Part shown: piece by piece, positions 11,061 through 26,279 of the stretch | How the letters are laid out: every line of letters begins with the position of its first letter | Numbering within the stretch: the stretch's first letter is position 1 | NCBI GenBank assembly: GCA_964247055.1 | Contig: OZ176054.1 | Span: 2,232,001 to 2,296,000, forward strand | Source of the DNA: Paragordius varius | Lineage: Eukaryota > Nematomorpha | DNA: 64,000 nt | Direction: 5' to 3' | The notes under the pieces: generated by a model | The model's input: the letters and a program-made list of their open reading frames with translations, nothing else | The model's database searches: none | Told to the model about the DNA's origin: nothing | Made by a program: the position numbers and the translations under genes

Positions 11061-14000
11061 GTAAATTAACATTTATGATCAATGTAAGTTTTGGAATATC
11101 ACCCCTCTGTTGTCATTATACTTTGATTTAAAATGTGCTACTTCTCTTCTAAATATTTAAATTTACAATAAAATAAAACCCATATTGTAAATATATAAAG
11201 TTAAGGTTGTAATAAAAATCGTCATAGTCAGGAAACATATTTTTAAAATTGTTTGATCAGAGCCAAGAACAGTTTCAGCCATTTCTGTAATTTTGAGTTA
11301 CCCAACGGTTCAAGAAAAAGCAAATCAAATTGCGCATACACAATATCGTGCATGGAATTTTTAAGGTATACATATTAAAATATTAAAAAATTGCGCATAC
11401 AAGCATCACAGAATAAATCACTTATCGATGTGCCGCTAAATTTTAATATAATTGGATAATGTATTTCTATCTCACACAACAAATACATTAGTAAATTAAT
11501 GAATAAAATACAATATATATAATAATTTAAGAAAAAATATATTATTGCTTAAACAAACTGAAAAAAACTGTAAAAAAAATCCAAGTTGATTATCTCAAAA
11601 GCTTGAGAGGAGAGAACAGTTGATTTCCCCGCCAAATCAAAGAGTAACTATCTCGCTATATGTTTTTTAATCAATAAAATTAGTAAATTGATTAAATTAC
11701 ATTTTTGCTTTATATGATAAAATTATAAAAATTAATAAATAAATAAATAAAAAGTAAACTAAATAAAATATAAGATAATATAAATCTTCTTCGTTTTTAC
11801 AGAAACAAAACTGCGGTAAATTTAACGCGTTAACGAACATTTATTCTGAGGCAATAATTTTAAAAATATAAAGATAATACGCAAAAAAGGGCATTATAGC
11901 AATATTAGGAGTCTGACTTAGAGTTTGTTAAATCATGTGTAATAATTTGATTATCTTTTAACTTAATTAATGTGCTGTGTACAAAGAATAACGGTTGAAT
12001 GTACTTTTAACCTGTATACATTTTCAAAAAATATATAGTCAAGACTCTTTTTTTCCTTTTAGATTAAAGGGCAAGAACTTATATTGTATGATGACTTGTG
12101 ATAATTTAAGAAGACTCGTCCGCCCCAGGTGAACTAAATGAGAGTGATGATAGAAAAATTGCGCAGTTTCGGGTTAGAACTCTCGGCGCCCTATATATCA
12201 TCACGCTTTCTTTAATCCATTTACCTTAAAGGAAGTCAAATTTAATAATTAAAAGTTATAAAGTTAACCATGTATTTGTGTTATTACGAATTCATTTTTT
12301 AAGAGATGTAAGGATTGAAACCGAAACCGTTTTGGATAACGGTTCTAGATCTGAATGTTTTGAAAAAGGGGTTCTTGACAAAATATTTCAATTCTAAGAA
12401 TATTTTTAATTTTTATCTAAATTTACGGAAAGTCTCTTTAATTGTGTGGACAAAGTCGTAATAATATAAGCACATTTTAGCCACGAATTTAATCGTATTA
12501 ATTTACTTTTTGTTTGGATATTCAAATGCTTAAGGGAATAATATTATAAATAAATTCTATATTGTTAAATTTACTTTTTTAGGCTTAAACATTTCCAAAA
12601 AAAGTGATAATTTCGGTTGAATTTGCCGACTATCTGTTTATATGAAGCTTATAAGTCTTTAGTATTGTGACTTAAATGCGTTCGCGATCTATTTGGAAAA
12701 TCCATTCGCATAAAACATGTATGGAAAGACAATTTTTGGTCAGTTTTTGGTTTTTTAGACAGAAATATCGATATGTAATATCTTGGCGCTCACATTTTCC
12801 TTTAATTGATAACAAAGAGTAGTGCTTTTTCAGATAAAAAAAACGGATATTTCGATACTTGTAATCAAAAGATTCGTAGATGTAAGGGCGCATTTAGACA
12901 GGTCAGCGGTTCAAACACTAAAGCGTTTGATCCGTAGGTACTAAAGGGAAAATGTCCTAGTTATGAAATAGTATTACAAAAAAATTCCGCTTTAACAATG
13001 ACCTAAATTGTGTGAAATTTGTTGCGAAAAAATTAAAATAATTTAGTAAAATATTAAGTTAAGACGTTAAACAATTTTACGTATGAAAAAAAATGCTTTG
13101 ATTTTGAAGCATGTTACATTTCTTTCACAAAAGTTGAAGTGTTCGGGCAAGTCTAACAATTTAAGTATATATCAAAGTACAAACTGTCACATTAAAATAA
13201 AAAAAGTTTATTTTATATGGAGATTTAGAATGAAAACTATCCAATTTTCATCTTAAAAATCACACAGGTATTATGATATTTTGAACCAGTTCCACTTTAT
13301 GGGGCGGAATTCTAGACCAGTATATGGAAGCATTAGGGATAGTTTTAAATCCTTTTTCTATTTCTGTCACTAGGAATAATTATAGAAACTTTAACTATTA
13401 TTTAGAAAGAATTTCTTATTGCAAACTTGAGTACACAATTGTAATTATTAATCACTGCTTATTATGAGAAAATTTTTTATTTTAAATTACAAACTTATCA
13501 TCCCCCCAGAAAAGTTTAACATAAAATTGAACATTACTATAGCCATCAAAAAAAGATTTAAATTATAAGAATCCTAAAACAATGCAGTTGCCATTGTTAA
13601 AAAAATTTGAAACAATCGCTTGATATTGTAGATATGACCGATGAATCTTATGTGTGTGTGAAAGAATTATTTCACTAATAAATGTGTATTCTTGTTCCCT
13701 TTCCAAACTTAAAATAAAAAACTTACTTACAATAAGAGTGTACAAGGTGAAATGATGATGGTTTTAAATCCAAGTTTACTTTTAAAATTTTTTAAAAAAA
13801 ACATTTTATTTTTGTTTAGAAGTCAGAAACATACGATTTAAAGATTCAAAAAATGGCTTATATAAGAACAATGAAAGTCAATTCAATTCAGCTCAAATCC
13901 ATAACAAATGGATACAATTTCTATATTGATAATCGTATATGCATTTCAGGTATTAAAAGACAATGTATATATTTATCAGGATAAAATGTAAGATTAACAA

Positions 14001-14318
14001 ATTTCTTTCAAAACTTTTTTTGTCGTAAAATAAAAAGATTGACATCCATATTAAATATATAGTATATGTCTCAGAAATTGGTCTTTTAAAGTTCATATTC
14101 TCCAAAACAACATAATTCACGATTTTTTAAAATTTTGAAACATTTTTTGGCGCCAATATATTTCAATAAGTGAATTTCAAAAAACAAATTACCTATTTTT
14201 TGAAAGAAGCAATAATTGAATTGCAAATGCTAAAATGTTTCTTACTTAATGTACCTGTACCTGCGCACCACCTTAAATTATTTATAAGAAAATCCTTTTA
14301 AAACAAAACACAAAAAAT

Positions 14319-14360
<42 letters not shown>

Positions 14361-17300
14361 GACTAAACATTTTTTTTCATACTACTTTTTGAGATGTTTT
14401 GTTGTTGCAATTTGCACTTAAAATTTTTAATGGCTCTCTACCTTGTCCAAGAATACTTATAAAAATATATATCTATCATGAATAAAGAGAATAAAAATCA
14501 ATCATATATTTTAAGAGCCAAATTGCGTAAATCAATCCTGGGAGTTTTTATTTTTTTTCAAAATCCATTAGTAAAAATATTTATTTATGAAAGATTGATT
14601 TAGTTTATGGATAGAAAATTTATTTTTATGGTTAATATATGAACAGAAAGGTTGAACCTCATATTTTTTCCAAGATTTCAATATTTTAGTATAGTCAAAT
14701 CTAATATGATTAAATTACTTTTTTAACAAGTTGCAAGTTATGTGGGGAGACATCTTTTAAAATGGCATTTGAATAAACTTACTTACATTATCTTTATATC
14801 TAATTACCTTACTAAAATACACCTTTCTAGCACTGGGGTATTTTCGAAAGGAGAAGGGATTTGGAAAAAAAAAGTAATATTATAGAATTTTAAAAAGTGA
14901 GAGAAAAAAAGTTTTTAAGTACAATATCCTGTTAATTATATAACTTTTATACTATGATAAAAAATGATTTCACTTTCAAGTATATATTAGTGTTTGAGTA
15001 TGGGAATTTTTTAGAAATTTTAATATATTTATTAAAATTAATTTTAAATATTTTGAGCCATTTTGACAAAATAAATCAAAAAACATTTTTGAGAATGTAA
15101 AGTAAGAAACTTAAACTCAAATCTTTTAGGAATTTTTTAATAAAATATATTTTATATGGCAATTTCTTATTCATCCCTCTTAGAATTTGGACCTATAAAT
15201 TTTTTAGACACTTTCCAGATCTCACAAATAATTATCATCTTTTATTAATTAATGATAATTACGATACAGCATTCACATATATTTTTGTGATTTTTATGGT
15301 GAATAAATCTAGAGGATTAACATGCCAAGAAAAAAAAATGTTTGTTTTATGAGAGACAGTCATAATGACACAGGTATAAAATCCATAATTAACTTTTACG
15401 CTCTGGACTCAGAAAACCAAATGAATAAAAAAATACTTGGCATCGTTTTTTAAAATACATATATTTATTTAATTGGAGATATTTGAAATGTTTCTATGAG
15501 TAAAGTAGTTAATAATAACTGTCTATCCTTTTTTTAAACTTTATCAAAATTATTTTAGAGTTAAAAAGAATTCTTTATAACATGAATGGAATAATTGTAC
15601 CGATATATCGATGATATTAAGCCTAATTTAAAATATACACATGACTTAAAATGTAAAATAAAAAACTATGATTTTTTCCTACTTTTAGATGCCAATTATT
15701 TACTTAGTTTGCATAAAAAAATATTTCAAACTTTAAATGTTTTTTTATAATATCAGAGCAATTTTATGAAATAAAGCCAGGATTCGGAATTTATATGGAT
15801 TTTAGACTTTTGAATTTACAAAAATTGTTAAAGGTGTGGGCTTCAAAATATAAGGATTTAATTATATTTACGCTAAAATAATTTTATATGGTAAATTTAT
15901 CGCTTCTTTACGTAAATTGAGGTATCTTGGTTAATTCAATTATACTGAATGCCCGAGGAACCCTATAACTATATGATTAATATTGGATTACTCTTAAAAT
16001 ATTTCCTTGAACTACTATGACAGAATTTCAAATTCAAAATGTTCAAATAGGTAAAAATAATTTAATAGTTTATAATTATGTTTCATAAATTGTAGCAATT
16101 TAAAAGTAAACCCTACTGTTTAATTTCTAAACTTTAGTTAAAAAACTTATCTTAAATTTGATAATCCAGATTTTGGAATATTGCTAAAGACTCAATTTGG
16201 ATTGGCTCCCCCAAAAAATTATCCAAATTTACAGGTAAATCAAGCAAGCTTATATGCCCAAAATTATAAACATATATAGATATATATGTAAATATGAATA
16301 CAAAAAACAATTCAGTATAACATATATGGGAAAACATTATGATATATAGAAAAGACAAATTGTGGGTATATCGTAGATAAATGTTTATATAAAAGCTTTT
16401 TTTTTCTGATGCGAAGACTCCTTACACATTCTAGCGTACCTTTTCTTGACAAATGGTATTTTTGCATAGGAAAACCAGCAAACATTATGCTAAAATATGT
16501 TTAAATATATTTTTTAGGGTTAAATTTTATTCTTTAAACAATTAATTTATCTTACAACAGGCAGGTAAATAATTTTATTGAGAGAGAGTATCTTTTATAA
16601 ATTACATATTTTCAATGTTACACCGTGTGAAAATGGACAATGATAATTATTATTAATATTTATTATATAATTTTTTTTTGTGTGAGTGTGTGGTCAGTAT
16701 TGTTAAATGTATAAAAATAAATTAAGGGATTTTCTATATACAATTTATTTTAATGGACACAGCATAGAGAGTGTCCACATTGTAAAAAGTCAATAATATA
16801 AATATGATTAATTTACACAGGTAAAAAATAAAATTATTAAGGTTTTTTTGTTACGGGGGGGTAAAAATTGAATAGCATTTGCAAGATATATATATTAAAC
16901 ATTATTGCTCCGTAATTTATGCAAAAACAACATTTTTTTTCCACACACACACACCTTGACAAATTTAAATGTAAAAAGTAAAAATTCTGATAATTGACAA
17001 ATTTTTCGCGCTAAAAATATAAATATCCATTTTCAATATTATTGTCCATCCGATTGAAAAGGATAAAAAATTCTCACACTTGCTTGATTTTCTTTACAAA
17101 TTCCATAGACAATTCTACTCACATGAATTATACTTATACTTATATATATAAATATACAGTGTTTATGAAAAAAACCTGTGAATTTACTTCCTGATTGACG
17201 TACGTTTTATTTGTAAGTAGTGGTTTTTTAGCAAATAAATTATTTTTCAATCCAATAATAATATTACGTTAATCCTAATATATATATGATTTTTTATGAC

Positions 17301-17560
17301 TTTTTCATTTTTCACACGCACAGAAATCGTTTCCTTTTTTTCTGCTTTCTGCGGCATTTTTTTCTGTAAATTTTTGCGCGCGCCTACTAAAAAATTAACA
17401 AAACATTCTGAAGGGAGAAATCATAATCTATGTTCGAAAAAATTTGGAAGCACTGATCAACAACTTGTTTTATGAAACCATTTTTTGAACATTTATCTAA
17501 AAATTGAAGTTTTAGTTACTTTTTGAGATCCATCTTTTACAAATAAGATCCAAATACTCA
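11061..17560. other. Long non-coding stretch upstream of the Prospero gene
   Basis: Nothing recognisable is coded here on either strand. It holds a long (TA)n tract at 14321-14357 and many homopolymer runs. Open frames are short and low in complexity. The last few hundred bases before 17561 are somewhat mixed in composition, with GCGCGCGCC near 17379-17387, and may hold the promoter or upstream exons of the Prospero gene. I cannot point to a TATA box or initiator with confidence. Confidence 0.4.
14321..14357. repeat. (TA)n microsatellite
   Basis: An uninterrupted AT dinucleotide run of about 37 bp in non-coding sequence. Confidence 0.95.
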
Positions 17561-20500
17561 ATGATTTTCTCCTCGTATACAGAGTCAATAGTCAAAGACA
17601 AAATGAATGATTACCATACTGAGTTAATATCAGTAGAATCAAATAAACGTAAATTAAATAGCTCTGAATCTCAGACATTTAAACCTGGTAGCACAGAAGA
17701 GAAATCCTTACATGAAAAAAATATTTGGCAACTTAAAGAATATTATCCCGTCGAACAAAATATGGAAGTCTCATCCACAAACTTTACGAGTACCATCTGC
17801 TCGAATTCTCAGGACACAACTGTTTTAAAAGTTCTGACGACAGAAAAAAAGGATTCTTCAGATGATCAACAAAATTTTGATTTGTATTACAGAGCATACC
17901 ACAAATTATTTCAGGGTATGTTGAATGGTACATCTATGAAACAGGAAGAATCAAGCATAAATGATAACCTCATGTCCCAAAACATAGATACCAGAAAAAG
18001 TATTTCAAACAACAGTCCTTTAAATACTTTACGACCAAAAGATATTAGTCCACGTCAAACTAAAAGTTATTCCACTTCAACGATACTTAACCATAAACAT
18101 ATCGAATATGAAAAGGAACACCCTATGGGAAATGGCATCCTTAAACCTGAAAATTTTGATAAAGATATCGTCAATAATAATTATAAAAGCAACATCAATA
18201 CAACAAAAAGAAAAAAGTTTGAATTGACAGATAATTCAGCAATTTCGGATAAAACCGATTTAAATGGATCAACAGATAGACTTAATCATAATATGAATAA
18301 TGGATTCTGCATGGAAGAAACTAATATTTTAGATTACGGCCACCCTATGAAAGCCTCATACCAATACTTTCAAAGTTTAATGTTAATGAATAATCACATG
18401 AGGAATTTTTACAGCTACAATAACAATAAAAACAATCCGTTTAGGGACCAGAATGTCACGTTAAATAAATCCAAATATTTAAACGATGAAAGCTTTGAAA
18501 CAAAGTCCAAAAAACTTAAAATAGACCATAATTGTTCGCCCTCTTTAGAGGACAAAACGGATATTGTTCGGAAAGACGCCAAATTTACGATAACTAATAG
18601 TGATAGCTTGGTAGAGTCTAAAAACTTGACATCATCAAACCTTTCAACCTACTTTCCAATTTGGCACAAAATTGCTGAAACAACCAATTCAATGGTTTCA
18701 GATTCGACAGATCACCACATTTTGGAAAAAAATGACACCATGAATCATATAAAACCTTTAAGAAGCAATATTCCTTTCAGCGGGAAAATGGCGGCTGATG
18801 AATATAACACTATACTTGGATACAATACTCTTTTGAATATGTATACTCAACTAATTAATGCAAATAAGGATGTTTATATATTACCTCAAAACGAGTCAAA
18901 TACTCATAAAAGTGCTGATATTAGCCATGGAACATCTTCAGTAAAAAGGACCAACAAATCTTTCCACATAAAAGATATCGGAATTTGTAAAAATAACTTA
19001 ACCACAACCCCAAAAATTAATACGAGTTCGACTTTACCCTATCAATCATATGACACATTTAATGGTTTATGTCCTTCTTTACAAAAATATTTGCAAAATT
19101 TTTCAATTCTAATGAGCTCATCTACTCCCCACTTTACACCCACAAACTTGTATACCTCAACTTTAAACAGTTTAAACTTTAGTTGTAACAATGGTAATAT
19201 TAAACCTAAATTGGGTAATCATCAAAATTTTCCGCTACCTACTGAAAATTCTCAGATAACTGCAGTTAAAAGTTGGGACGGGGAAACAAATATTTCCAGA
19301 TATACAAATGGTTGCAAATCTCACTCTACTCTATACAATAATTATATACCCAAACAATGTTTAAATGGAAACAGTTATAATCAGACAGGCGGTACGCAAA
19401 CTAAAAAATTTCCTACGGCCGTCAGAGATTCCAAAGCCAAACTCAGGGATGAGTTAACAGCTTTGTATAGAAATCCCATTTCAAGTATATACAGTAAAAT
19501 TTGAAATTATATGGACAAAAAGTAGTGTAACATAAAGATCAATTTGTTCGAAAAGACAGGCAGCCATACATTTTTACACCTTGTTTTCTTAAATATAACT
19601 AACTAATTTATCATGGGTTGCAAAATTCAAACTCAATAATAATACATTTTATAATATAGTTTAAGTGAAATCAAGGTATGAAAAAGTATAGTTGTGTCTT
19701 TGCAAAAAAATGTATTTGTCTTTTAGATATTACATTTTGTCTGTAAAACTCCAATATTTTAATGCTTTTTGATAAGTAAATTAAAGACGTCTTTATGTTT
19801 TTTATATTTTTATAAAATTAGCAAGATTAACGCCCATTCATTTACGGAAAGCTAAACTGATGTTTTTCTATACGAGATACCCGAACTCAAATACGCTTAA
19901 AACGTATTTTGCCGACATAAATTTCAATAGAAACAATATTGCACAATTGGTTAAATGGTTCAGTAATTTCAGGTAAAAACCTCATTAAACAATTAAATTT
20001 TATTTAAATTAGAGCAGTCAAATGGCGAATTATTACAATAAGAGCAAAGTAAGAAAGTATAATTATATAAAGATTGCAAAAATTAAGATTGATCGATCCA
20101 TATTTTGAAAACAATGCAAAAAGGCTTTCTTTATTACCAAAAAAATAATTATCCATTCTTTATTGTTAATGACCTTAATTAGTTGTGTTAATTGTCTCGT
20201 CGAGACTTTGAAAGACATTTAATAGTATTTTAAACAATTTGACCTAATTTATTAAACATTTTTCAAAAATTAAAACTAACTTGAAACAATTACACAAAAA
20301 AATTTTTTTTGTTCATTGATATTGAACAATATATACACCTAAGTAATTAAGGGGAGACACTTGCCTATATAATTATATGCTTTATATTTGCTCAATTTTG
20401 TGAATTTTTATCTTATCCTACATAATCTTGACTTGGCAATTCCTTTCATCTATAAATACTAATTATTATTCAATAATTTTACCCTTCTGTTGCAATGAAA

Positions 20501-22015
20501 TAAAAAAGATTAAATCTTAAATTTTTGCTTGATATATATTCAAATTATTTATATATTTACTGATAATTTTTATTAAATTATTGATGAAATATGGTGATTT
20601 TAGGGATATATATATATATATATATAATTAAAATTCATTTATTTTGTGTTTGGGATAGAGAATTGTATTGTGCAATATAGATATAAAATTATGATAATTA
20701 TGAAAAAAAATATATTTTTATAATATAATCTTACTTACACTGATCAAGGAAATAGATAAGATTTTTGCCGGGAAATAGGGGTTAATCTTTTTTTTCTGTA
20801 ACCCTATTTATGATCTATTGGATATCATAATATTGATATATATTTTGCTTTAAATTTGCATATATTATATTTTTGGGGGGGGGAGAAATAAAAATTATTT
20901 TTTTTAATAAATTTTTTAAATCTTGCACAAGAAATTATAAAATATATTGTTTGAAAGATTATTTTTATAATGACAAAAAGAAGTCATCCATTTCGTGGTT
21001 TCGCATTAATTTTTTTTTAATATAATTTAAATCAAAAATGTTAAAAATACGTGAAATTTTGATAAAATTAAAATAATTTTTTTAAAAAAAAAGAGTAGGT
21101 CTTAAGAAATCTAGAAACGTCAATCATTTATATAAGTTACATTTCTTAAAAATGTATACCTTAACATTGTATATATTGAGTATAAATTATATTATTCTGC
21201 ATTGTAAAGAGAGCTATATCATTTAAAAATATATCTAAAATATTTTAAAACTTAAAAATTTAAGGAAATATTTAATTGTTTAAGTTAATTATTTTATTAA
21301 TCATAAAATAAAAATTTTTTTAAAACTGACTATTGTTTTAAAATAATTTTTTTTTACTTTTTAGAGAATTTTTTTACATTCAAATCGAAAAATTTGCTCG
21401 ACAAGCCTTGATGGATAGCACCCCTGTAAATGCTTTATGCGTCATGGAGTCTGGAGAATTATATCGGAATTTGGTTACTCATTACAATCGAAATAATTAT
21501 ATTGAAGTAAGTTGGGCTAACTTTTTTAAAAATATATTATAATAAAAACTGAAATTATATGGACAAAAAAAGACAAATATTTCTTGAAAGGCGGCTATAC
21601 AAGATTTTTTAAAAATCAAACTCATTGTTTTAAACTGCAAAGTATGAAATAGACACGTAAATTGGTAGCATAAACATTTATAATATAATATAGTTTATAT
21701 GGAAAAAATCAAGATTAAAATAATCATGTTTGGAATTAAGTTTTAATTATCACCTTTTGTATGCATTATTTAAAATTTTTACTGTATAGTCGCATTTTTT
21801 TCGAATTATAAATATTATTGTTGTTTTTTGAAAAGGTACCATGTCATTTTTTGCAAGTGTGTCAAAAAACTTTAAATGAGTTTTTTCGCGCCATTTCAGT
21901 GGGTCGGGATAAGGAGCCATCTTGGAAAAAAGGAATCTACAAAATTATTGCACAATACGATCAACCTGTGCCTGAACAATTTAGATCACATAAATTTTTG
22001 AGACAGCTTGAATAA
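17561..22015 (+). CDS. prospero (Prox) homolog: Prospero/Prox-class homeodomain transcription factor (four coding exons)
   Basis: Exons are 17561-19493, 19822-19972, 21365-21506 and 21836-22015. All junctions are GT-AG, phases fit, and the model gives about 801 residues. The last three exons encode the atypical homeodomain ([14 protein letters not shown], then KWFSNFR) fused to the Prospero domain ([34 protein letters not shown], ending FLRQLE). This C-terminal end is diagnostic of Prospero/Prox DNA-binding factors. Exon 1 is a long N/S/T-rich, probably disordered region of about 644 residues. It has basic clusters TKRKKF (215-220) and KSKKLK (315-320) as possible nuclear localisation signals. 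I do not recognise other conserved Prospero N-terminal motifs. The start is the first ATG of the open frame; an alternative ATG lies near 17602, and TATACAG at about 17576-17582 could be an acceptor if upstream exons exist. In other animals the family controls neural and cell-fate differentiation. Confidence 0.95.
19494..19821 (+). other. Prospero intron 1
   Basis: A 328-bp intron with donor GTAAAATT and acceptor ATTAG. Splicing joins one leftover base (A) to CA, giving ...[14 protein letters not shown]. Without splicing the frame stops two codons later. The choice is fixed by phase and by the start of the homeodomain. Confidence 0.85.
19973..21364 (+). other. Prospero intron 2
   Basis: A 1392-bp intron with donor GTAAAAAC and acceptor CTTTTTAG. 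It splits the homeodomain after WFSNF; the joined codon AG|A gives arginine, restoring [12 protein letters not shown]. It contains a (TA)n tract (20606-20626), a G10 run near 20875-20884 and no coding sequence that I can see. Confidence 0.85.
21507..21835 (+). other. Prospero intron 3
   Basis: A 329-bp intron with donor GTAAGTTG and acceptor TTGAAAAG. It lies between NNYIE and VPCHF inside the Prospero domain, in phase 0. Confidence 0.85.
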
Positions 22016-22038
22016 CAAAAACTATAATTTTTATTAAA

Positions 22039-22039
<1 letters not shown>

Positions 22040-22090
<51 letters not shown>

Positions 22091-22142
22091 TTATATATAT
22101 ATATATATATATAATGTATTGAATGTAATTATTATCAATAAA
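22040..22142 (+). repeat. (TA)n tract and candidate polyadenylation signal in the Prospero 3' region
   Basis: A TA-rich microsatellite covers about 22040-22113, starting 25 bp after the stop codon. The first AATAAA after it is at 22137-22142 and could be the poly(A) signal. If so, the repeat is transcribed in the 3' UTR. Confidence 0.6.
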
Positions 22143-25100
22143 TCAAATTTTACAACCAATTGAAAATTTATTCTTAATAATGTTCTAGAGATTTTTACCA
22201 ATAATACTTATAATAAACTTTTCCTTTTAAAGTATTTCAAGAGTTTTTTCAGAACCGTTTTAATTTTAAACAAAGCTTCCCAAAACGATTCGTATCCGCA
22301 GATACAAAAAAATATTTTTAAAATTTAATGTGATGTTAACCTTAATGATATGGATTAATCATGGAACAGATAATTGTATAAACATATATTCGTTAAATCA
22401 AAATTTAAAATTATTCTTAAAGTAACTGGGATCTGTGAAACCTTCGCCGTTCGTAAATTAATTTTTCTATTAGTTGAAAATCATGACAGAACTTTGGACT
22501 TGTGATTTTTCGTAACGATTTCAGATATACATCCAACATTTTGATTATCTTATAACATTTATAAATAACCATTGGACAAAAAAATTGAACCGGATCCTAT
22601 CATAAAAAAATACAAAGCAAAAAACCGACATTCTTTTGAAAAAAATTGTCAATTAAAACTGAAAATTTGTGGAAGAGAATGGTGGGGTTTTAATTTCAAT
22701 CCTTGGTTACCTAATTCATAGACTATATTTTAAAATATGTTTACTCACTATTTTTAACAATATTATTTTGTAAATCTTAATTTCATTTAATTTACTAATA
22801 TTTCTAACAAAAACACATTTTGATACTTCTTTTTGCGTTAACTCTTGTTTAATAAATCACTTGGTCTTTTTTTCTTTGAGCGCGCGCAATTTCGCCTCAT
22901 TGAAGTGATTTGTAAGAATACAGCTATGTTGTGACGATTCCTCTCTTCTATTATTAATTTATTTGGATTAGATCAAAGAATAAAATGTTTTGCAAAAATT
23001 TTACGGGAAAAAACATCAAAAAAGCAACGAAGCGGCGCTAAAACCCTGTTAATTTGATTATGTTTGTGTGTGTGTATGCTTTCTTCTACATTTAAGGACA
23101 TATCAATTCCTTTTTTATCCTTAAGTGTAACCGCTAAAACTTTTTAATCTGTGCTCTCTTTTTTTTGAAATAAAACAAGATTATCAATAAATTAATGTTT
23201 TGGAAAATATTAAAATTGAAATGATTTAATATGGCCTTAAAAATTGGGTGAACTTGTGAAAATTATCCTGTATAGGTAAGAAATATAATTTTCCTGGAAA
23301 GTATGTTTTAAGCAAATAAATATATAATATTATTAGACCATGCCAAGAGGTAACTTTATAAATGTAGACAGTTTAGGATTGTGATCAAAATTATTAATTG
23401 ATAAATTTCTTTAAGTTAAAGACAAATATATATCATAAAAACATTAGGGGATATTTTTAGAAATGATATGTTTGACAGGACAGGATGGATGGTAAAACAA
23501 TTGCGCAAATATTAATTCAAAGGAATCATGAGTTTGTTAGAATTATACAAAAAAGATTCACGAAAATTGTAAATTTTTTTGAAAATAACCATCTAAACAA
23601 GAGAATTTTGGTGTGACATTCAAAAATAATTAGGGGAGGATGTGTGAAAACTAAGGGTAAAATTTACAGGTAAGCACGGTCTAGATAGATAGATAAAACA
23701 TTGCTAAATCTGGGTAAAAAAACTTGATATAGTTAAAATTAAAATAAACCACTATAAAGGACATAAGATACTTACGAAAAAGACGGATTAATGAAATGAA
23801 TATAAATTTAAACATCAAAGAAAGAATGATTCGACATTACCTCTGATGCATTGATATTACAAGGGAAAACGGAAAATGCAATATAAAGAAAATATATAGA
23901 TATCAAAATTATACTAGCGAATAGGGTGTTGATTTTGATACAACTGCTTATAAAGGAAATTTTCAATTTATATAATAATAAGTACGGACAATCCCTGTTG
24001 GACCAAAGAAAAGATCATGTTTTCATTTTTAAGGGGAAGGAATAGAAATGATTACAATCACTAAAGAATGAAATTTAAGCCCCACAGGGTTTTTGAAAAA
24101 AAAATTAAAAGAAGACAGAGAAATAGTTTCAAGTGAAAATTAATTAAGTTGTGTACTCAGTTATTCCATAGTAATAATGATAAAAATTACATAGCTTAAG
24201 ACATTATGGTATAATTCAAATTCAAATCAGGTGGCAAAAATATCCAAGTTTTGACAGAACCCGTCGAAAACTAACAAGGAGGAATAATTAAACAACTTAT
24301 TTATGTATACATCGGGCCATTTATAAGAATGAGAATGCCAAATAAATATATTGTGTAACGGTATCGCTTTACAAATTTGCATTTGGTATCAGAAGATTGA
24401 ATATATGAGTTGTTTTATTGTTAAAAGGACATATGCTTAACCATGGGATTAATCTCGTTTAACTTGATAGTAGCTATCACTAATAAAATGAATATCATTT
24501 AGAGATTTGATTTAATCATTGCTAAAATAGTACCTATATTATTAATGTGTGGCATTATAATATTCAATTTTTTTACTCATTTTAAGCAAGACTGAAATTT
24601 TACCCGAAAACATCAAATACAAATGCCAATGAAATATTAATCGGTCTATTGCATAAGTATTAGTTTATAACAAAAAATTTCATTACCAAAAAATTAAACC
24701 CGCAAGTCGAGAGTAACATTAAAAAAAGTATTTAAAAGTTACAAAATTAATTGTAATTTCAAAATAAAAGTAATAAGTGTTAACCTTAAAATATTGTTTC
24801 CAATCTCTTATACTTTATAATGGTTAAGGTTATTTATTTGGAAAATAGAATTCAACAACTTTTAATATGAACATTCATAGTTTTGTTTTTTCTAAAATTG
24901 TATCAAATTATTCACATTTAACAGTTTAGATTGCCTTTAAGGTGGTTTTATAACCCAGATTAATATCAAATTTTTTAAATATGCATCATACTATAGCCCC
25001 ACATTATAAATATTAAAAAATTCAAACTGATATTATCCCTCCCTCGCTTTTTGGAGCCTAATTTTTGAATATAATATTGACGTGCTTAAATATACATATA

Positions 25101-26241
25101 AACACTTATGATTAAATAAAAACTAGTGAACTTAAAATGGTTTTGATTACACATTTTCACAGCCAATTTTCGATGTTATATATTTTATAATTAGTTGTTC
25201 GTTTTATTTCAATTAAACAACTATCCAATTTTAAATGCTATAACAAGTTATGAAACTGTTTAAAAAAAAGCTTTTTTAACTTGAGAATTATTCCACTATT
25301 TTTTAAAAAAATATTATGGTTTTTGTGAGAATCTTAGACTATAACAAAATTCATCTTAGTATTGAACCCTATAAAGAAACCAATTAAGTTTAAAAATGGT
25401 CTCTTCTTAGGGCATATTATGAACACAATAGGATAGAAAAAATATATATGCGACTTAATGATAAAAACAAAAAAATGTGATATTTTGATTTTTACCCGAT
25501 ATAAAAAGAAATAGCTACAAAATATAATTTGTGTTTCTAAAATAAACGTTTCTTGGAATCAAGTTGTAAGTTGTTTCATATCGTATAACACCGAGAGATA
25601 CGGTTAAAAATATGAATAAATTTTACGAAAATTGGTAAATATTTAACAAATTATTCAAATTTATCCGTGTGCATTTTTTAAAAAAAATTTGCTTTAAACT
25701 TAATTATTCTTCAGTAACCATAAAAAAATGATGATAAATTAGGAAAAAGCGAATAATTTAAATTATTATTATTAATTAGTTTACAAAAGGTATAATTCAT
25801 ACTATTTATCTATCTAAAATACCATATAACCAGCCACTAAATATTTTATTAAGATTTATGATTTTTTTATCCATATTGTAATGGTACTAAAATCAAAGAG
25901 ATATTGCTTTGAATTATATACAATTTAATAATATCGTATAATAAAATTAAAATGTTCTGTATGGTAAATTCTATCTATATCTAACGCTTTTCACCATTCT
26001 TTTTTGCGCGGGAAGGAAAAGAGATTTTCTCTTTTTTGAAATATAAATACATTTATACAAATTTGGATAAATTATAAGTCCCCATGGTGTATTTTAATAT
26101 CTAAATCCAAAAATACTATATTATATTATATCATATCATATACTACACAAGTATATGACAAAAAATTAAATATTTTTCTTGGATATTTTCTTTGATGTTT
26201 TCATTTTAATATTTGTAAAAAATATTTTTGAAAGTTCTTTT

Positions 26242-26279
<38 letters not shown>

